In this document: one piece after another, positions 43,254 through 51,880 of the stretch
How positions within the stretch are numbered: position 1 is the stretch's first letter
Layout: every line of letters begins with the position of its first letter
Assembly (NCBI GenBank): GCA_963169455.1
Contig: CAUJDW010000093.1
Coordinates: 1-64,000, forward strand
Direction: 5' to 3'
Source of the DNA: Bacteroidota bacterium
Lineage (GTDB): Bacteria > Bacteroidota > Bacteroidia > Chitinophagales > Saprospiraceae
Length of the DNA: 64,000 nucleotides
Notes under the pieces: generated by a model
Database searches by the model: none
What the model saw: the letters and a program-made list of their open reading frames with translations, nothing else
Told to the model about the DNA's origin: nothing
Translations under genes and position numbers: made by a program

Positions 43254-45019
43254 TTTTCCAAAACGATCAATTTCCAGAGCTGCCAGTGGCTCTTCTGCCG
43301 GAAGAGCTCTTCCAGGCCTTTTCCGGAAAGGATTTCATCCTGTATCAGGCAGCCCTTGTGAAGGTGTTGGTGATACCATGCCAGGCCCATGTAGTAGGAA
43401 TCGGGCCCCACAAAGCCCTGTTTGGGGCGGCCCAGGATGGCCTCCGGGAGGTGTCGCCTGATATTTTCCCGGAGCAGAAATTTCGTCTCGCCCTGCCGAA
43501 AATACACAGAAGGGTGCAATTGAAAAAGGTATTCCACCAGTTCGTGGCCCAGAAAGGGGACGCGGACTTCCAGGGAGTGCGCCATGCTGGCCCGGTCGAT
43601 CTTGGTGAGCACCAGTTCTGCCATAAAGGTTTTGATGTCCAGGTATTGAAAGGCCTTCAGTGGCCATTCGCCGGGACGGTAGTGGCTGGCGTAGAACCAC
43701 TCGCTGAAGGGCGGAATGCTGCCGTGCAGCCGGGGATGCAAAATGCCGGGGAGGTTTCCGGAGTGGAAGCGGCCCATGGCCATGGCCTCGGCGTAGCGTT
43801 CGACGAAGTGGTTCTTCGGGGAGCCGCTCAGCCGCTGCAGGGCGGAAGCGGCCCATGCCTGCCAGGGGCGGAAGCGGGCGATCTCTTTTTGCCAGGTATA
43901 GCCGCCGAATATTTCATCGGCGCCTTCCCCCGAGAGCACGGCCTTGTTGTAGCGGCTGGCCAGTTGGCTGACCATGTAGGTGGGAATGATGGAGATGTCG
44001 GCAATGGGCTCATCGTAGTGGTAGGCCAGGGTGTCCAGCACTTCCAGTTGTTCGGCGCCCACGATGGTGGTGTGTATGGGAACGCCCAGGTGCTTCGCCA
44101 CGGTTTCGGCATACCGATGCTCACTTTGGGCCCAGCCCTCAAATCCTATCGAAAAGGTTTCCGGCTGCTTGCCCAACATGGTGGAAAAGGCCGCCAGTGC
44201 GCTGCTGTCATAGCCGCCGCTCAGGAAGTTTCCTATCGGAACCTCACTGCGCAGGTGCTCCTGTACGCTGCGCCGCAGTATGTGGCCCACCCGTTCAATG
44301 GCTTCTTCCGGGCGGATTTTCCGGTTGGCAGGCTCCAGGCTCCAGTATGCCTGCGGCTTTGGGTAATTCCACGCTTCCTTCGGAGACAAGAGCAGATAAT
44401 GGGCCGGCGGAAGTTTATACAGCCCTTCCCAAATGGTGTGCGGGCTGGGCACATACCTGTAGGTGAGGTATTCACTGATGGCGCCGAGGCGCAGGGCCGG
44501 GCGGCCCGGCAATCCCTTGATGATGGCTTTCAGTTCGGAGGCGAAGTAAAAATTGCCGTCGATCCAGCCGTAGTATAAGGGTTTAATACCGAAGCGGTCG
44601 CGGGCAAGAAACAGTTCGTGTTTTTCCTCATCCCAGATACCAAAGGCGAACATGCCTTTGATTTTTTCCAACAGCCTCACCCCCCATTCCTCATAGCCGT
44701 GGAGCAATACCTCTGTATCGGTTTGGGATTTGAACCGATGCCCCCGGGCTTCCAATTCGGCGCGCAACTCCAGGTAGTTGTAGATTTCGCCATTGAGCAC
44801 GAGCCAGAGGTTTCCCCTTTCATTGCACATGGGCTGATGCCCGGCGGGCGTCAGGTCGAGAAATGAAAGCCGGCGGTGGCCCAGGGCCACTCTCCCGTCC
44901 TCGCTCAGCCAGCTTCCCGCATCGTCGGGGCCGCGGTGCGCCAGGGTATCGCGCATGCCTTCGAAGGTTGCCAGATGGATGGGGGCGCGGGTATTGGCCT
45001 GCCCTACGATTCCGCACAT
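43229..45019 (-). CDS. asnB: AsnB-type asparagine synthase / amidotransferase (operon gene 10)
   Basis: The ATG at 45019 places the catalytic cysteine at position 2 (MCGIVGQ), as required for the N-terminal glutaminase nucleophile; the frame extension to 45127 is rejected. The 596-residue protein keeps the glutaminase blocks HRGPDDAG and NGEIYNY. The ATP-pyrophosphatase loop is FLSGGYDSSALAAF, and SGEGADEIFGGY is also present. It could make asparagine or, more likely in this context, amidate a carboxyl group such as a uronic acid. Overlaps of 16 bp with the UbiA gene and 25 bp with the radical SAM gene indicate one transcript. Confidence 0.9.
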   Translation of the reverse strand: MCGIVGQANTRAPIHLATFEGMRDTLAHRGPDDAGSWLSEDGRVALGHRRLSFLDLTPAGHQPMCNERGNLWLVLNGEIYNYLELRAELEARGHRFKSQTDTEVLLHGYEEWGVRLLEKIKGMFAFGIWDEEKHELFLARDRFGIKPLYYGWIDGNFYFASELKAIIKGLPGRPALRLGAISEYLTYRYVPSPHTIWEGLYKLPPAHYLLLSPKEAWNYPKPQAYWSLEPANRKIRPEEAIERVGHILRRSVQEHLRSEVPIGNFLSGGYDSSALAAFSTMLGKQPETFSIGFEGWAQSEHRYAETVAKHLGVPIHTTIVGAEQLEVLDTLAYHYDEPIADISIIPTYMVSQLASRYNKAVLSGEGADEIFGGYTWQKEIARFRPWQAWAASALQRLSGSPKNHFVERYAEAMAMGRFHSGNLPGILHPRLHGSIPPFSEWFYASHYRPGEWPLKAFQYLDIKTFMAELVLTKIDRASMAHSLEVRVPFLGHELVEYLFQLHPSVYFRQGETKFLLRENIRRHLPEAILGRPKQGFVGPDSYYMGLAWYHQHLHKGCLIQDEILSGKGLEELFRQKSHWQLWKLIVLEKWWKRWMR

Positions 45020-46254
45020 TCGTCCTCGGGTTTTACAGCCTTCCCGCGTTCCAGGTAGGGTAACAACCTGGCGTACTGCTTCAAAAGCCAATGGTAATAG
45101 AATAAGAGCACCTTTTCCCGGGCCCACCCGAAAAGCGGCTTCGTGCGGATGAGATAATAGTAGAGGCGCCGCGTGGAGGGTTCGAAAAACACCAGCAGGT
45201 GAAAAGCCAGGAGCAACCAGTATCCGCTGTTTTCTCCGATCAGCATGAGCAGGAATGCCAGGGGGAGCCAGGTGTCGAATACTTCATTGAACAGCAGAAG
45301 CAGGCTGGTTTTTCTGGAGGGTTTCAGGTTTTTACCCGGGCGAGGCACGAGGACGGGCCAGGTTCCACGTTTTAAGTTGCTTTGAGAATCTGCCGTTTGG
45401 CTTGTTTTCGGCTCATTTTTTTTGAAAGGCCTGCTTTTATCTTCGTTCTCCCGCCGGATGGCCGTCAGCAAGTGGGCCAGCACCAGGGGGATGAGGGCCG
45501 GCAGTATCGGCGCCCGGCTGAGAACCGACAGGAATAACAGGAAAACCAGAAGCCCGGCGCCTTCCAGTGGCAACAGCCACCGAAGGCCCAGGGCTTGCGC
45601 CCTGCTTTTACCCCTAACCACGACGAAGGTGCGGGCTCCTGCGGCTTTATCCCGCTCAATATCTTCGATCTGATGGAAAAGGATGTTGTTGAGGCCCGAA
45701 ATAAACTGGAGCCCTGCTATGGCCAACACCACTGGAAAGAATGCGATGCTGCGCTCGGCTCCTTCCAAAACTGCAAATGCAAAAGCCCATCCGATAACCG
45801 CCGGCATTGCGTGGCCATAGGCTGCATCCGCCAGCACGCCGCCCAGGCTCCGGTTTTTCAACCGGATGGGGGGAGTTGAGTAAAGCAGGTAGAACAGGTG
45901 TTGCAATCCCATCAGCCCATACAGGTAAGGAGGGGCTTTCAGGATGGCCAGGATCAGCAGGATGAAAACGGTGGCCAGCACAGGGATCATTCCCCTCCAG
46001 AAAGGAGAAACCCGGCCTGCCAGGTTGAACTTCCCCCCTTTGGCGTCGGCTGCCAAATCGAAGAGGTCGTTGTAAAAACGGACGAAAACGCCACTGCCGG
46101 CAAAGGCGAGCAGCATCAGGGCGGCTGCCGCCATCACCCGGCCAACGGGCGGCGCGCCGGCAGCCCACAACCCCAGGTAGAAAAACCCCATGGCAATCGG
46201 CAACTTGGTCGTAAACCAGTCGGCCTTGCGCAGCAGTTGTGGTGTCAGCTTCAT
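45004..46254 (-). CDS. UbiA-family prenyltransferase (operon gene 9)
   Basis: UbiA enzymes join a polyprenyl diphosphate or lipid carrier to an aromatic or sugar-phosphate acceptor in the membrane. The 416-residue protein has many transmembrane segments and the two Asp-rich motifs NDLFDLAAD (62-70) and DIERD (198-202, in IEDIERDKAAGARTF). STPPIRLKNR (about 126-135) is typical. A long polar insert at about 275-325 is atypical. A second hydrophobic pair near the C-terminus and a charged tail complete it. Acceptor and prenyl chain are unknown. The start lies 1 bp after the stop of the P-loop gene. Confidence 0.88.
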   Translation of the reverse strand: MKLTPQLLRKADWFTTKLPIAMGFFYLGLWAAGAPPVGRVMAAAALMLLAFAGSGVFVRFYNDLFDLAADAKGGKFNLAGRVSPFWRGMIPVLATVFILLILAILKAPPYLYGLMGLQHLFYLLYSTPPIRLKNRSLGGVLADAAYGHAMPAVIGWAFAFAVLEGAERSIAFFPVVLAIAGLQFISGLNNILFHQIEDIERDKAAGARTFVVVRGKSRAQALGLRWLLPLEGAGLLVFLLFLSVLSRAPILPALIPLVLAHLLTAIRRENEDKSRPFKKNEPKTSQTADSQSNLKRGTWPVLVPRPGKNLKPSRKTSLLLLFNEVFDTWLPLAFLLMLIGENSGYWLLLAFHLLVFFEPSTRRLYYYLIRTKPLFGWAREKVLLFYYHWLLKQYARLLPYLERGKAVKPEDECAES

Positions 46255-46255
46255 C

Positions 46256-47059
46256 TCAATCCGTTAGAAAAGCGAGGATTTCCCTCCGGCTTTCCGGATC
46301 CAAGGTATGTACTATTTCCTTTACCTCCATCCGGGGGGCGATATTTACCGCCGCATCCAGGCAGGAACGGAATTCCTGCCGCAGGGTTTCCAGATAGGCA
46401 GCCCGTTCGTGGATCTCCGGAGCAGCGCCTTCCCGCCCCCGCAGGTTTTGCTGTACCTGCCGGATGTCCGGGTTCAGAAAGAGTATCCTGCCGGGCAGGG
46501 GGGCGCCGAAGATATGTGCATAGGCCCGGATCTGCTCCTCCACGCTCCGCCGGCCGACGGCCAGGATGAGGGCTTCCAGGCTGCCTCCGGAACCATGGCT
46601 TCCCACTTCCTTCAGAAATGCCTCCAGCTGCAGCCATTCTTCTTCCTCCAGCAACTTTCGGGCCCGCAACAGGTGGTTTTCTTCTGCCGGGCGCCCCAGT
46701 GGGATGTGCCGGAGAAAAAGACGGCTGTACACCACCGTATCGATGGCCGGATGGCGGGTGGATAGGATGGTGGAGGCCCCAAACCGGCTTTCCAGATGCC
46801 GGCATTCTGCAGAGAACATCATCATTTTCAGGAAGAGGCTCATGGCTTTGAGCGCGGCGTCTTCTTCCTGGTCGGCCCGCGCGCCCAGTTTGTACAGCAG
46901 CCTCGACAGGGCCGGGGCGCCGCAATATGGCGACAGGTGGTAATGGGTGCAGGGCAGGGGATAAAAACCGGAGCCCCCGGGCAGATGCCTGAAACATTCC
47001 TGCAGCCAGAAATCCTTGCCGCTGCCGTCCACGCCGATGATGCTGTATAAGTTTGCCAT
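46256..47059 (-). CDS. Thymidylate-kinase-like P-loop protein (operon gene 8)
   Basis: The frame starting at the ATG at 47059 gives a 267-residue protein with a P-loop IIGVDGSGKD (8-16). The DGSGK core matches thymidylate-kinase-like enzymes, but the usual Ser/Thr after Lys15 is Asp16. TRHPAIDTVVYSR (about 95-107) resembles the DR-type lid/substrate block. It could phosphorylate a nucleotide, sugar or lipid, or be inactive. Longer frames here (46251-47189, and the extension to 47362) are shadows. It fits tightly between the PEP-utilising gene (2-bp gap) and UbiA (1-bp gap). Confidence 0.65.
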   Translation of the reverse strand: MANLYSIIGVDGSGKDFWLQECFRHLPGGSGFYPLPCTHYHLSPYCGAPALSRLLYKLGARADQEEDAALKAMSLFLKMMMFSAECRHLESRFGASTILSTRHPAIDTVVYSRLFLRHIPLGRPAEENHLLRARKLLEEEEWLQLEAFLKEVGSHGSGGSLEALILAVGRRSVEEQIRAYAHIFGAPLPGRILFLNPDIRQVQQNLRGREGAAPEIHERAAYLETLRQEFRSCLDAAVNIAPRMEVKEIVHTLDPESRREILAFLTD

Positions 47060-47061
47060 GC

Positions 47062-49524
47062 TCAGAGGTATTTGACCTGCCCGCTGCTGCCGTCCACTTC
47101 CAGCATCCGGCCCGTTTCCAGCCCGGGCAGCAGGTTGGGGACGCCGAAAACGGCGGGAATGCCGAATTCCCGGCACATGATGGCCGCATGGGACAAGAGC
47201 CCGCCGTTGGCCGTGACGATGGCTTTCAGCCCGGAAAAAAAAGGAATATGGGAAGGGTTGATGTAATCCGTCACCAGTATGCTGCCGGCGCCCAGCCCAG
47301 GCGGCTTTTCGCCGTCCAGATTGGGAATGACAAGCGCTCTGCCCCGGGCCAGGCCGGGGCAAACGCCAATGCCCTGGAATGCCGCCTGCCCTTTGGGAAC
47401 AGGCTGCAGCACAGGCGTGGAAGACGGAAAAATGATGTCGGGCTTGGCAAAATGGCGAAAACTCCGCCGCAGCCGCCGATTATACTCCACCTGCTCGCGG
47501 CTGCGGGCCGCGTCACCGCCCGCAGCCAGCCCGATCAGGCTGGAAAAGTCCAGAAAAAACACATCATCGGGGCGCCCGAGGGCTCCTTCATCCGACAATT
47601 TTCGCCCCAGTTCCAGGGCGGTTTGCCGGATGAGGTGGTAGAGGTGGGTGGTGATGTCCCGGATCTCTTCTTTCCACCACAACAGTTTGCGCTGCCGCTC
47701 CATTTTCCTCACCAGAGCAGGCGAGCGCAGGGAAGCCCGGAGCTGCATGTAGCTTTCCCGCTGCCTGGCGAGCTGGCCTTTCAGTGGCGCCTGCTCCTCC
47801 CGGAGGTATTGCCGGATAGCCAGTATGGGCACTTCGGGGCTTTCCACCCAGTTGGGGCTGAGGATTTCCAGTTCGAAATCGCTCTTGTAGCCGTACTCGT
47901 CCAGAAACCGGCCCAGGGCTTCCCGGAAGGGGAAGGAACGCCCCGCGCGGTAGCTTTCCGCCAATTCCGCTTCGCCCGCCCCGGCCCAGAAGGCCAGCGC
48001 TTCCGGGGCCTGCCGGATGCCTGCGGCAATTTCCCACAAATGCAACATGGGGCGGATGTGGGCAATATCCTCAATGCCGGCCGTAAGCGCGCTGTAAGGG
48101 ATGTTTTGCCTGTTACGCCGGTTGTAACGCGCCAGCGCATTCTGCGCAAAAGTGCTGACGAAGGTGTTGTCGTAAATGATGTTCCAGTAGTTGGAGTAAA
48201 TATAAAGCAGGTGCTGGTTGGCCAGCCTGTCAAAATATTCCCCCAGGGCCTTGCTGCCGGATTCGGCAAAAGGGAAAGCCCGGAATTCGGGCAGCACCAC
48301 CCGGTAGAAATAATCTTTAGTCTTCCTGCATTCCTCAAAGCGGGCCCGGATGGAGCGCTGAATGGAGGCCAGGGCTTTCAGGGAAGTCAGCAGGCGCCTG
48401 AATGAAAAACGCGCTACGTACCCGTCCCCTTCATAATAGGGGTTGACGCCCTGGCCCTCGTCGAACTGCCGCTCTACATAACCCAACACCTTGCTGGCCC
48501 CGCTTTTGGTGGCGCTGAGGTTCCAGTAGGGGTAACCCAGGAAGGTGGTGCTCCAGGCCGAAGGCATGGGCTCCGGCCGGAGGTGGTAACGGTAGGCGAA
48601 GGCTTCGATCGACTGGTTGAAAGTGAAACTGTAGAGGCTCCACATAAGAGGAGAAGGCATCTGCGCCCCGATGCCGCCGTCCCGGAAATTGGCGTTCGTC
48701 CAGATGTATTCGGTAGGGAAGAAGATGCGGGTGATGGGGCGGGATTGCAGCAGGTATATCTCGCCGCCCGCCATGGCCCATTCCACATCCTGCGGGCTGC
48801 CGAAGTGCTCCTGCACCTGAAGGAGGAGCCGGCCCAGTTGGCGGAGTTGCTCTTCGGGCGGAAGCAGGCCGGAGGTGTTTTCCTCCATGATGATCCGCTC
48901 CGCCCGCCAGTCGTAAACCAGCCGGGCGTCAACCCGGCGGCCGCCGGTCAGGGTTTCGCAGTTTCCCTGCGCCAGTTCAATCAGCATCTCCTGCTCTACT
49001 GGCCTGACCGGCGATACGGTGAAGGCCACCCCGGCATAATCGGCTTCCACGTATTCCTGAAGCAGAAAAGAGAGCCGCCCGCCTTCGGGCTGCAGGCGCC
49101 CGGTTTCCTGTGCTTTCTGCCAGCAGGCGGCGATGGCGGATGCCAGTTGCGATGCATTGGCGATGCCGGTAACGGAAGCGTACAAACCGGCCAGCGCATG
49201 GCGGTGGTGGTCTTCGCCCTCCGCGCTCGTCCGTAGGATGAGGGTATGGAATGGCTTTAGGGCGCCGATCAGGCCTTCCAGCCAGGGCATAAGGCCGGGA
49301 GCTGCCGTCAGTTTCTGCACGAGTTGCGAAAGGCTGTCATCCGGATGCAGCGAGGCCAGGGCGCTGAGGCGGGCTACGGTTTCAAAAGGCAATATGATGC
49401 CCTTCGGCGCCTGAAAGCCGGCCTGCCTGAGCCGGTGCAGGTTACGGGCCTTTGGGCCGCATTGCCCCGACGGCAATTCCCCCGCGCCCAGCAGGTAATA
49501 AGCGGCTGGTATTTGCTGGCTCAT
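47062..49524 (-). CDS. PEP-utilising / rifampin-phosphotransferase-like enzyme (operon gene 7)
   Basis: The 820-residue protein has an N-terminal PPDK/PEP-synthase ATP-binding domain (GPKARNLHRLRQAGFQAPKG at about 23-42; LILRTSAEGEDHHRHALAG; VEWAMAGGEIYLLQSRPIT). It also has the C-terminal swivelling phosphohistidine domain, with NGGLLSHAAIMCREFGIPAV and the catalytic His near 778. The PEP/pyruvate barrel is absent, as in rifampin phosphotransferases. It probably moves a phosphate from ATP to a small acceptor through a phosphohistidine. The acceptor is unknown. It overlaps the SDR gene by 4 bp. Confidence 0.85.
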   Translation of the reverse strand: MSQQIPAAYYLLGAGELPSGQCGPKARNLHRLRQAGFQAPKGIILPFETVARLSALASLHPDDSLSQLVQKLTAAPGLMPWLEGLIGALKPFHTLILRTSAEGEDHHRHALAGLYASVTGIANASQLASAIAACWQKAQETGRLQPEGGRLSFLLQEYVEADYAGVAFTVSPVRPVEQEMLIELAQGNCETLTGGRRVDARLVYDWRAERIIMEENTSGLLPPEEQLRQLGRLLLQVQEHFGSPQDVEWAMAGGEIYLLQSRPITRIFFPTEYIWTNANFRDGGIGAQMPSPLMWSLYSFTFNQSIEAFAYRYHLRPEPMPSAWSTTFLGYPYWNLSATKSGASKVLGYVERQFDEGQGVNPYYEGDGYVARFSFRRLLTSLKALASIQRSIRARFEECRKTKDYFYRVVLPEFRAFPFAESGSKALGEYFDRLANQHLLYIYSNYWNIIYDNTFVSTFAQNALARYNRRNRQNIPYSALTAGIEDIAHIRPMLHLWEIAAGIRQAPEALAFWAGAGEAELAESYRAGRSFPFREALGRFLDEYGYKSDFELEILSPNWVESPEVPILAIRQYLREEQAPLKGQLARQRESYMQLRASLRSPALVRKMERQRKLLWWKEEIRDITTHLYHLIRQTALELGRKLSDEGALGRPDDVFFLDFSSLIGLAAGGDAARSREQVEYNRRLRRSFRHFAKPDIIFPSSTPVLQPVPKGQAAFQGIGVCPGLARGRALVIPNLDGEKPPGLGAGSILVTDYINPSHIPFFSGLKAIVTANGGLLSHAAIMCREFGIPAVFGVPNLLPGLETGRMLEVDGSSGQVKYL

Positions 49525-50693
49525 TCCAAACCGAAGTTGTGCTGCCGGGCATAGCCGAGCAGCGTGGCCAAATTTCCCCCCTCAGCCGGGGGGCATTCCG
49601 GGAATCCCTCCGGCAGGTGGGCGTGCAGGCTGCCCACATCGAAGTCCATGGTGTTGCTGCTGATGTAGGGGGTGTATATCCTGCCCACGGATTTTTCATA
49701 ATACAGGCGCTCCAGAGGGGTGCGTTCGCCGGGAATGCTGTCCACAAAGGGCGGAAGGGCCACTTTGATGAAATCGAACATCAGGGGAATGCCCGTGCTG
49801 TTGGCCGATTCCCGGGGCGCTGCCAGATGGAAGCCCTGCTCGGCCGTACCGCTCGCGGCCACTGCCAGCAGCGCTTTGGCCGCGTAATCGGCGGGCACGA
49901 CGTTCAGCCCGGCATGGGGGTTGAAGCAGACGCGGATGTCGAGCCGGGTGGTTTGCTCATAATCAATCCGGCCCAGCTCTTTGGCCTTGAGGCGCAGGAA
50001 AAAAGCCAGCCAGGCGTAAAAGATATCGAACTTGCTGACCTGGCCGGGCAGCGGCTCCAGCAGCCTGCCGCATATCGTGGACGGGCGGAAAATTTTGAGC
50101 CCGGGCAGCTTCCCGCGGGCCCCCGCTTCCCGGACAAGCACCTCCCCCTCCAGCTTGGAGCGCTCGTATGGGTTGCGGAATTCCACCCCGAAATCAACGA
50201 GCCCGGGTGCAATGCGCCCTTCCCGCTTCCCACAGGAATATGCCGTGCCGACGTAAACGAACTGCGCGATGTCCAGGCCTTCGCATAAAGCGATCACTTC
50301 TTTCGTGCCTTCCACATTGATCCGGTGCAAAGTTTCCCGCACCATGGGGCTGTCCCGGAAATCGACGGTAGCCGCGGCGTGGATAAAGAGCCCGATGCGA
50401 TAGGAGCGCAGGGTTTTGATATCCTGCGGGCTGAGCCCCAGGCCTTTTTCACCCAACTGCCAGTTGATGCAGACGGCCCTTTCGGCGAAGGGAGCGACAT
50501 CGGAGGTTTGCAGGTAGTGCCTGCCGTCCTGTTCCAGCATTTCCCGGATCCGGCCCTGCAGGCTCAGGCCGCCTTCCGCCTTTCCGAAGGCCAGCACGGT
50601 CAGTTCCGGCAAATTATGCCGGTGCAGCCGGAACAATTCGAAAAGGATATTTCTCCCCAGCAAGCCGGTTATACCTGTGATAGCGACGACCAT
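49521..50693 (-). CDS. Extended SDR, reductase-type (operon gene 6)
   Basis: The 390-residue protein has the nucleotide-binding ITGITGLLGRN (5-15, TGxxGxxG). It also has VYVGTAYSCG and the catalytic YxxxK in NPYERSKLEGE, placing it in the extended short-chain dehydrogenase group. The size and the FIHAAATVDF and INVEGTKEVI blocks are like NAD-binding_4 (thioester/acyl reductase) or sugar epimerase domains. Its neighbours (PEP-utilising enzyme, UbiA) favour small-molecule or lipid chemistry, but this is inference. It begins 1 bp downstream of the ABC ATPase stop. Confidence 0.8.
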   Translation of the reverse strand: MVVAITGITGLLGRNILFELFRLHRHNLPELTVLAFGKAEGGLSLQGRIREMLEQDGRHYLQTSDVAPFAERAVCINWQLGEKGLGLSPQDIKTLRSYRIGLFIHAAATVDFRDSPMVRETLHRINVEGTKEVIALCEGLDIAQFVYVGTAYSCGKREGRIAPGLVDFGVEFRNPYERSKLEGEVLVREAGARGKLPGLKIFRPSTICGRLLEPLPGQVSKFDIFYAWLAFFLRLKAKELGRIDYEQTTRLDIRVCFNPHAGLNVVPADYAAKALLAVAASGTAEQGFHLAAPRESANSTGIPLMFDFIKVALPPFVDSIPGERTPLERLYYEKSVGRIYTPYISSNTMDFDVGSLHAHLPEGFPECPPAEGGNLATLLGYARQHNFGLE

Positions 50694-50694
50694 A

Positions 50695-51840
50695 CTACTT
50701 CAATGTTTCAATATGCAGCCCTCCCGGAATGTGAAGGGCGTGGAATCGGCTTTCCACCTGCCTGGCCAGGTTTCCGAATGGCGGTATTTCGAACTTCCCG
50801 ATTTTTGGAAAATGTTCCTCCAGCGTTTCATTGCCAATGACATACAGGTTGGCCCAGAACAAGCCGGAGTTCAGGATGTCGGGGGGAAGCTTCCAGCACA
50901 GGCGGAGGGCCCCGGCCCGGGGGGGAAGCTCGCGTTCGAGGGTATTGGCGCTGAACAGGATGTTGTGGTGGCTGTCCATCAGGGCCAGAGCCAGATGGGG
51001 CGGGCTCTGGCCTGGCTTGAACTCCACTTCCACCTCTATGTCGATGGCGCCGCCGGCATGGGGTGCGGCATCCGCGCCGGGGGCCGTCATCCGGATCGCC
51101 CTGAAGTAGGCCGACTGGCTGAGGGGCAGCGGAACGCCTGGAGCGAAATGCCGGGCGTAATAGGCCAGTGATTCCTGCACGCCGCCGGCGAAGGCAACCC
51201 GCCCTTCCGCCAGCACCATGGCCCGGTTGCACATCTGCGCCAGTTTTCCGGGCTCGTGGCTGGCGATGAGCATCGTCTTGCCCGCTTTTTTCAGCGACTG
51301 CAGTTTCAGAAAACACTTTTCCTGGAATGCAGCGTCGCCGACGGCCAGCACTTCATCCAGCAGCAGGATGTCGCAATCGATGTGGATGGCCGTGGCGAAG
51401 GCCAGGCGGAGGAACATGCCGGAAGAATAAAACTTGACCGGCGTTTCCAGGTGTTTTTCCAGCCCGCTGAAGGCGACGATCTCCTCCAGGTGTGCGGCCG
51501 CCTGCCGGCGGCTGAGCCCCGCCAGCCTGCCGGCGAAGTAGATATTCTCCCTGCCCGTCAGTTCGGGGTGAAAACCCGAGCCTATTTCCAGAATGGCCCC
51601 TACCCTGCCCCGGAGAACAGCCCTGCCCGAGTCGGGCTGGTAAATGCCCGCCAGTATTTTCAGCAAGGTGCTCTTCCCCGCCCCGTTGGGCCCGATGATG
51701 CCCATGGACTCCCCGCCCTCCAGCTGAAAACTGACATCCTTTAATGCCCAGAAATCATCGCCCCGGGAGGCGGCAAACACCCCCGCCGCCCCTTCGCCGG
51801 CCCGCCAGAAAGACTTGGACAATGCTTCTGCTGTTATCAT
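50695..51840 (-). CDS. Wzt-like polysaccharide ABC transporter ATPase (operon gene 5)
   Basis: The 381-residue protein has Walker A GPNGAGKST (50-58), the unusual signature YSSGM (138-142) of the O-antigen/teichoic-acid exporter subfamily, and Walker B CDILLLDE (156-163). After residue 240 a beta-sandwich tail like the Wzt glycan-binding domain follows (IDIEVEVEF, LALALMDSHH, LYVIGNET). It powers export of an undecaprenyl-linked glycan together with the permease encoded upstream. A tail of this type usually recognises the chain terminus, so the product may be capped. Confidence 0.92.
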   Translation of the reverse strand: MITAEALSKSFWRAGEGAAGVFAASRGDDFWALKDVSFQLEGGESMGIIGPNGAGKSTLLKILAGIYQPDSGRAVLRGRVGAILEIGSGFHPELTGRENIYFAGRLAGLSRRQAAAHLEEIVAFSGLEKHLETPVKFYSSGMFLRLAFATAIHIDCDILLLDEVLAVGDAAFQEKCFLKLQSLKKAGKTMLIASHEPGKLAQMCNRAMVLAEGRVAFAGGVQESLAYYARHFAPGVPLPLSQSAYFRAIRMTAPGADAAPHAGGAIDIEVEVEFKPGQSPPHLALALMDSHHNILFSANTLERELPPRAGALRLCWKLPPDILNSGLFWANLYVIGNETLEEHFPKIGKFEIPPFGNLARQVESRFHALHIPGGLHIETLK

Positions 51841-51880
51841 GTTCTCTTACTGCTTCTGTTTTTTGCACCACCTGCCCGTT

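Noticed and set aside
46251-47362. Alternative minus-strand frames overlapping the P-loop gene, including a Pro/Arg-rich 312-codon frame and an N-terminal extension.
   Set aside because: Only the frame beginning at 47059 contains a P-loop and folded-protein composition, and its ends abut the neighbouring genes within 1-2 bp.
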